Program-made: the position numbers and the translations under genes
In this document: piece by piece, positions 44,847-48,276 of the stretch
Position numbering within the stretch: position 1 is the stretch's first letter
How the letters are laid out: each line of letters starts with the position of its first letter
The notes under the pieces: generated by a model
What the model saw: the letters and a program-made list of their open reading frames with translations, nothing else
Databases searched by the model: none
Told to the model about the DNA's origin: nothing
Origin: Polaromonas sp.
GTDB lineage: Bacteria > Pseudomonadota > Gammaproteobacteria > Burkholderiales > Burkholderiaceae_C
Length of the DNA stretch: 48,276 bases
Reading direction: 5' to 3'
NCBI RefSeq assembly: GCF_010365105.1
Contig: NZ_JAAFGZ010000024.1
Coordinates: 1-48,276, forward strand

Positions 44847-46035
44847 CGGCCGGCGAGCCTTTGCGGATTCGGAACGATTGCGGATAGCGCTGCAGCAGCC
44901 ACAAGCCGGAAGCGCTAGGCCGGATCAGCCCGGTTTGCCGCAGGCGCGCAGACACGATGGAGACAGCGCAGGACTGGCGCTGAAGCAGTTCTGGAACAGC
45001 CAGCAGGATGTCGGCCACCGATACCTTTAGTTGCGCCACGGCAGCCAGCACAGCGCGCAATGCATGCACCTCGCGTCGCGTGATGACGGTCTGAATAACA
45101 CGCGGCTGGTAGACCGGCAAGGACACCGACAGCAGGTGTTGTGCTGGCAGCGGAACGCATTTTGGCGTTGGCGTTGGCGTTGGCGCTGGCGCTGGCGCTG
45201 GCGCTGGCGAAGCGGATGGTTGCTGAAAGATCAGCAGCGTCGGCTTGTGCGCAGGGCGCAGCTCGAAATAAGCCGCATGCCGGGCAAGAAACACCGTCGA
45301 CCTGGTGATTCTTTTGTCGAAAAAACCGTGCTGCTGCAGCACCGGCACGACATGGCACAAGTGCTGCGGGCCCTCGCGCAGGCCGGGCAACACCTTCAGG
45401 ATGCGCTGCACCTCATCAGGCAGCTCGGCATCGAACATCGGGGGCGTGCTCAAGGACGCGGTAGCGGCCCGGTACTCTGTCGGTGCTGCGATAGGAATGC
45501 TCGCACCGACGGCGGCATCAGCGTTGCTATCCAACGCCGAAGGCATCATGGGCTGCAGTGGCGCCGGCGTAATGTGCGCTGGGGCAAACACCGGGGCCGG
45601 AAAGCACCTCACGCGGTCGTAATAAGTTTCGGCATCCCGAAACACGATGCCTTCCATCGAAAAGCACCATACCTCGCAGCCCCATTCGCGCAGGCGCACG
45701 GCCAGTGGGGCAAAGTCGGCGTCGCCCGAGGCAATGGCAAAGAGCCGCACGCCTTGCTGAAAATGCAGCGCGACAGCATCGGCAATCAGTGCGGTATCGG
45801 TGGTGTTTTTCTCCAGTGGCAAATTGGGAAAGGTGCGCGTACCCAGATAACGCCACACCGACCGCAGCCACTCCAGACGCGGCCCGGCACCATAAGCGCG
45901 GCACACGCTGACCCGGCCCGCATAGGCCTTGAACTCAGCCCAGGCCGCGTCGATGGCTTGAGGGTCGGAAAAATTGTCCGCGTCAATCAGCAGCGCCGCT
46001 TGCCGGACACTGTTCGCTCCGGACGAGTCGCTCAT
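44824..46035 (-). CDS. NYN-domain (PIN-like) protein with helix-turn-helix C-terminal regions
   Basis: A 403-residue protein. Residues 12-145 are a NYN domain, a PIN-like RNase fold: LLIDADNFS (Asp18, Asp20), [17 protein letters not shown] and [19 protein letters not shown] supply the acidic metal site. The middle (about residues 205-275, [29 protein letters not shown]) resembles an OST-HTH/LOTUS RNA-binding module. Then comes an Ala-Pro/Thr-Pro repeat linker, and finally a winged-helix-like stretch ([35 protein letters not shown]). RNase activity is plausible but unproven. The start overlaps the pyrC stop as ATGA, and the end overlaps the DUF3025 gene. Confidence 0.8.
   Translation of the reverse strand: MSDSSGANSVRQAALLIDADNFSDPQAIDAAWAEFKAYAGRVSVCRAYGAGPRLEWLRSVWRYLGTRTFPNLPLEKNTTDTALIADAVALHFQQGVRLFAIASGDADFAPLAVRLREWGCEVWCFSMEGIVFRDAETYYDRVRCFPAPVFAPAHITPAPLQPMMPSALDSNADAAVGASIPIAAPTEYRAATASLSTPPMFDAELPDEVQRILKVLPGLREGPQHLCHVVPVLQQHGFFDKRITRSTVFLARHAAYFELRPAHKPTLLIFQQPSASPAPAPAPAPTPTPTPKCVPLPAQHLLSVSLPVYQPRVIQTVITRREVHALRAVLAAVAQLKVSVADILLAVPELLQRQSCAVSIVSARLRQTGLIRPSASGLWLLQRYPQSFRIRKGSPADAVQYLG
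45163..45209 (-). repeat. Six-base tandem repeat in the NYN-domain gene
   Basis: About eight units of TGGCGT or TGGCGC on the plus strand encode the Ala-Pro/Thr-Pro linker on the minus strand. The units are in frame, so slippage would change linker length only. Confidence 0.85.
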
Positions 46036-47090
46036 GCCGCAAGCAGTTTCCAGGGCAGGCTTTCCCCTGAGCGCAGCGGCTTGAGTTCCGCTTCGCCAAA
46101 GGCAAAGCTCTCGGGCGGCGTCCAGCTTTCCCTGGTCAAGGTGATGGTGCCCACGTTGCGCGGCAGTCCGTAAAAGTCGGCGCCGTTGAAGCTGGCGAAG
46201 GCTTCAAGCTGGTCCAGCGCACCGGCGGCATCAAACGCCTCGGCGTACAACTCCATCGCGGCATGCGCGGTGTAGCAGCCGGCACAACCCGTTGCATGCT
46301 CTTTCAGGTGCGCCGGATGCGGCGCGCTGTCGGTGCCGAGGAAAAAGCGCGCATTGCCCGACGTGGCCGCCTCGACCAGCGCAACGCGGTGCGTTTCGCG
46401 CTTCAGCACCGGCAGGCAGTAGTAATGCGGGCGGATGCCGCCGGTGAAGATCGCGTTGCGGTTGTACAGCAGGTGGTGCGCTGTCAGCGTGGCGCCCAGA
46501 AAACGGTCGGCCTGCGCCACATACTGCGCAGCTTCCTTCGTCGTGATGTGCTCGAACACGATCTTCAGTTCGGGGAAATCGCGCCGCAGCGGGATCAATT
46601 GCGTGTCGATGAACACCGCCTCGCGGTCGAACAGGTCGATGTCGGGCGAGGTCACTTCGCCATGCACCAGCAGCAGCAGGCCTTCGCGCTGCATCGCTTC
46701 GAGCGTCTGGTAGGTCTTGCGCAGGTCGGTCACGCCGGCGTCGCTGTTGGTCGTGGCGCCGGCGGGATAAAGCTTGGCGGCGACCACGCCGGCCTCCTTG
46801 GCGCGCTTGATCTCGTCGGGCGGCAGGTTGTCGGTCAGGTACAGCGTCATCAGCGGCTCGAAAGCCACGCCTGGCGGCACGGCGGCCTGGATGCGCGCCT
46901 TGTAGGCCAGCGCCTGCACGGCGGTGGTCACCGGCGGGCGCAGGTTGGGCATGATGATGGCGCGGCCGAACTGCGCGGCCGTGTGCGGCACCACGGTGTG
47001 CAGGGCTTCGCCGTCGCGCACATGCAGGTGCCAGTCGTCGGGCCGGGTAATCGTGAGCTGGGTGGCAGGAGTGAGGGTGGCTGAAGTCAT
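46032..47090 (-). CDS. pyrC: Dihydroorotase (class II)
   Basis: A 352-residue zinc amidohydrolase that cyclises carbamoyl aspartate to dihydroorotate, the third step of pyrimidine synthesis. The metal motif HLHVRDG is at residues 21-27 (His21, His23). The carboxylated lysine lies in [17 protein letters not shown], metal histidines in VHGEVT and EHITTKEA, and the catalytic Asp in LGTDSAPH. Length is that of E. coli-type PyrC. It heads a probable operon with the NYN-domain and DUF3025 genes. It is divergent from the TRAP transporter genes. Confidence 0.96.
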   Translation of the reverse strand: MTSATLTPATQLTITRPDDWHLHVRDGEALHTVVPHTAAQFGRAIIMPNLRPPVTTAVQALAYKARIQAAVPPGVAFEPLMTLYLTDNLPPDEIKRAKEAGVVAAKLYPAGATTNSDAGVTDLRKTYQTLEAMQREGLLLLVHGEVTSPDIDLFDREAVFIDTQLIPLRRDFPELKIVFEHITTKEAAQYVAQADRFLGATLTAHHLLYNRNAIFTGGIRPHYYCLPVLKRETHRVALVEAATSGNARFFLGTDSAPHPAHLKEHATGCAGCYTAHAAMELYAEAFDAAGALDQLEAFASFNGADFYGLPRNVGTITLTRESWTPPESFAFGEAELKPLRSGESLPWKLLAA

Positions 47091-47216
47091 GCGCCGAATT
47101 GTCGCACCGGCTCAAGGAAACTCCCGATGCGCCAAGCGCCGCCGCACCGTTACGATGCAGACCGGCTGCAGGATAATCCCGGCTGTTTCAACTCTTGCAA
47201 TCCAGGCCTCCCTTTC

Positions 47217-47744
47217 ATGTCTTCCCCTCCCCACGCTGGCCCTGCGCCTGAAGCCATTCCACCCCTTGATGACATCGACGAGCCGACCCGGGTGCCACTC
47301 AAGATCGAGGACTGGCTGACCGTCCTCGTCATGGGCGCGCTGGCGCTGATCACCTTTGCCAATGTCATCACCCGCTATTTCACCAACCAGTCGTTTGCCT
47401 GGACCGAGGAGTTCTCGGTGTTCCTGATGATCGTGCTGGCGCTGGTCGGCAGTTCGGCCGCTGTCGCGCGGGACCGGCATATCCGCATCGAATACTTCTC
47501 GGAAAACGGCTCGATGGCGCGGCGCAAGAAGCTTTCACGTCTGGGCGCGGTGCTGGTCGCGCTGCTGTTTGCGCTCATCGGCGTGCTCAGCATTCGTCTG
47601 GTGTGGGACGACTACCGCTTTGGCGAAACCTCGCCGGGCATCGGGATTCCGCAGTGGTGGTATTCGATCTGGCTGCCCATCATTTCGCTGGGCATCGCGC
47701 TGCGCGCTGTCGGCCTGTTCATCCGCCGGGGGCGACGCGCATGA
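47217..47744 (+). CDS. TRAP transporter small permease (DctQ-type)
   Basis: A 175-residue inner-membrane subunit of a tripartite ATP-independent periplasmic transporter. Four hydrophobic segments are visible: WLTVLVMGALALITFANVI, FSVFLMIVLALVGSSAAVA, LGAVLVALLFALIGVLSI and IWLPIISLGIALRAVGLF. DctQ landmarks are TRYFTNQSFAWTEEFSVF and RDRHIRIEYF. The ATG at 47217 is chosen over 47127 because the extra residues are not protein-like. The stop overlaps the large permease start as ATGA. The substrate-binding DctP partner is not in the window, so the substrate (commonly a carboxylate) cannot be named. Confidence 0.9.
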   Translation: MSSPPHAGPAPEAIPPLDDIDEPTRVPLKIEDWLTVLVMGALALITFANVITRYFTNQSFAWTEEFSVFLMIVLALVGSSAAVARDRHIRIEYFSENGSMARRKKLSRLGAVLVALLFALIGVLSIRLVWDDYRFGETSPGIGIPQWWYSIWLPIISLGIALRAVGLFIRRGRRA

Positions 47745-48276
47745 TCGTCACGCTGCTGTTTCTGGCGTTCATCGCCATGATGCTGGTCGGCGTGCCGATT
47801 GGCGCCGCGCTCGGCCTGGCCGGTGCCACGGCGATTGCGCTGGCCAATGGCGACTCGCAATGGTTCGGCCTGCTGGCCGTGCCGCAAAACTTCTACGCCG
47901 GCCTGGGCAAATACCCGCTGCTGGCGATTCCGATGTTCGTGCTGGTCGGCTCGATTTTTGACCGCTCGGGCGTGGCATTGCGGCTGGTGAATTTCGCCGT
48001 CGCCATCGTCGGGCGTGGCCCCGGCATGCTGCCGCTGGTGGCGATTGCCGTGGCGATGTTTTTGGGCGGTATTTCGGGCTCCGGCCCGGCCTGTGCGGCG
48101 GCTGTGGGCGGCGTGATGATTGCGGCGATGAACCGCGCCGGCTACCCGGCAGCGTTCTCGGCCAGCGTGGTGGGTGCGGCGGCGGCAACAGACATTTTAA
48201 TTCCGCCGTCGGTGGCCTTCATCATTTATTCGGTGCTGGTGCCCGGCGCTTCGGTGCCGGCGCTGTTTGCGGCGGG
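47741..48276 (+). CDS. TRAP transporter large permease (DctM-type), cut by window end
   Basis: The first 178 codons of the ion-coupled translocating subunit, running off the right edge. It opens with MIVTLLFLAFIAMMLVGVPI and continues with typical DctM features: PLLAIPMFVLVGSIFDRSG, GRGPGMLPLVAIAVAMFLGGISGSGPA and ATDILIPPSVAFIIYSVL. A full-length protein would have about 430 residues. The start overlaps the small-permease stop by ATGA, so the two are cotranslated. Confidence 0.93.
   Translation, partial: MIVTLLFLAFIAMMLVGVPIGAALGLAGATAIALANGDSQWFGLLAVPQNFYAGLGKYPLLAIPMFVLVGSIFDRSGVALRLVNFAVAIVGRGPGMLPLVAIAVAMFLGGISGSGPACAAAVGGVMIAAMNRAGYPAAFSASVVGAAAATDILIPPSVAFIIYSVLVPGASVPALFAA

Overview
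The window is a stretch of high-GC chromosome from a Gram-negative betaproteobacterium, most likely of the family Comamonadaceae and close to Polaromonas or Rhodoferax. The evidence is the complete Burkholderiales-type division and cell wall (dcw) cluster, the dapF-DUF484-xerC run, a DksA with a degenerate zinc finger, the RNB/mtgA/ruvC neighbourhood, and a dispersed short repeat (core AGCTGC..GCGCTTGTCCAT..GCGC) that I associate with this family. The genus is an inference from recall of related proteins, not from a search. No phage, insertion sequence, CRISPR array, tRNA or rRNA was found; the region is mainly core chromosome.

Layout. 1-5483 (mostly +): a possible gene edge, a YqiA-like esterase, an RNB-domain exoribonuclease, a TonB-C-terminal protein, a 35-codon relic that looks like an internally deleted aroE, the peptidoglycan glycosyltransferase mtgA, and ruvC. 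5487-23858 (-): the whole dcw cluster in canonical order, read right to left: mraZ, rsmH, ftsL, ftsI, murE, murF, mraY, murD, ftsW, murG, murC, ddlB, ftsQ, ftsA, ftsZ, lpxC, then an unannotated 58-residue membrane protein. Most joints are 4-base stop/start overlaps. Upstream of mraZ lies a 10-bp-period array matching MraZ boxes, then about 900 bp of AT-richer DNA without genes. 24761-32910 (-): a STAS-domain protein, dksA, a COG0523/CobW GTPase, an RlmI-type methyltransferase, xerC, DUF484 and dapF. 33481-34173 (+): a lone SAM methyltransferase between strong inverted repeats, probably acquired. 34340-36961 (+): a Nudix/metallo-beta-lactamase fusion and an amino-acid-binding lipoprotein ending in a clear terminator. 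37050-39026: nhaR (-) divergent from an IscR-like regulator (+) that lacks every Fe-S ligand, then the RNase P RNA gene (-). 39089-42962 (+): a cysteine synthase, an FAD-dependent dehydrogenase and a ProQ/FinO protein. 43008-47090 (-): htpX, DUF3025, a NYN-domain protein and pyrC. 47217-48276 (+): the two membrane subunits of a TRAP transporter, the second cut by the window end.

The central theme is envelope growth: mtgA, the Mur enzymes, the Fts proteins, lpxC, and dapF (which makes the meso-diaminopimelate that MurE uses) together supply and place new wall and lipid A. The most unusual signals are the dispersed repeat family, of which at least eight copies can be seen (four inside coding frames, one abutting the ruvC start codon, one serving as the cysK terminator), the cysteine-free IscR relative, the aroE relic, and the short membrane protein at the end of the dcw cluster.
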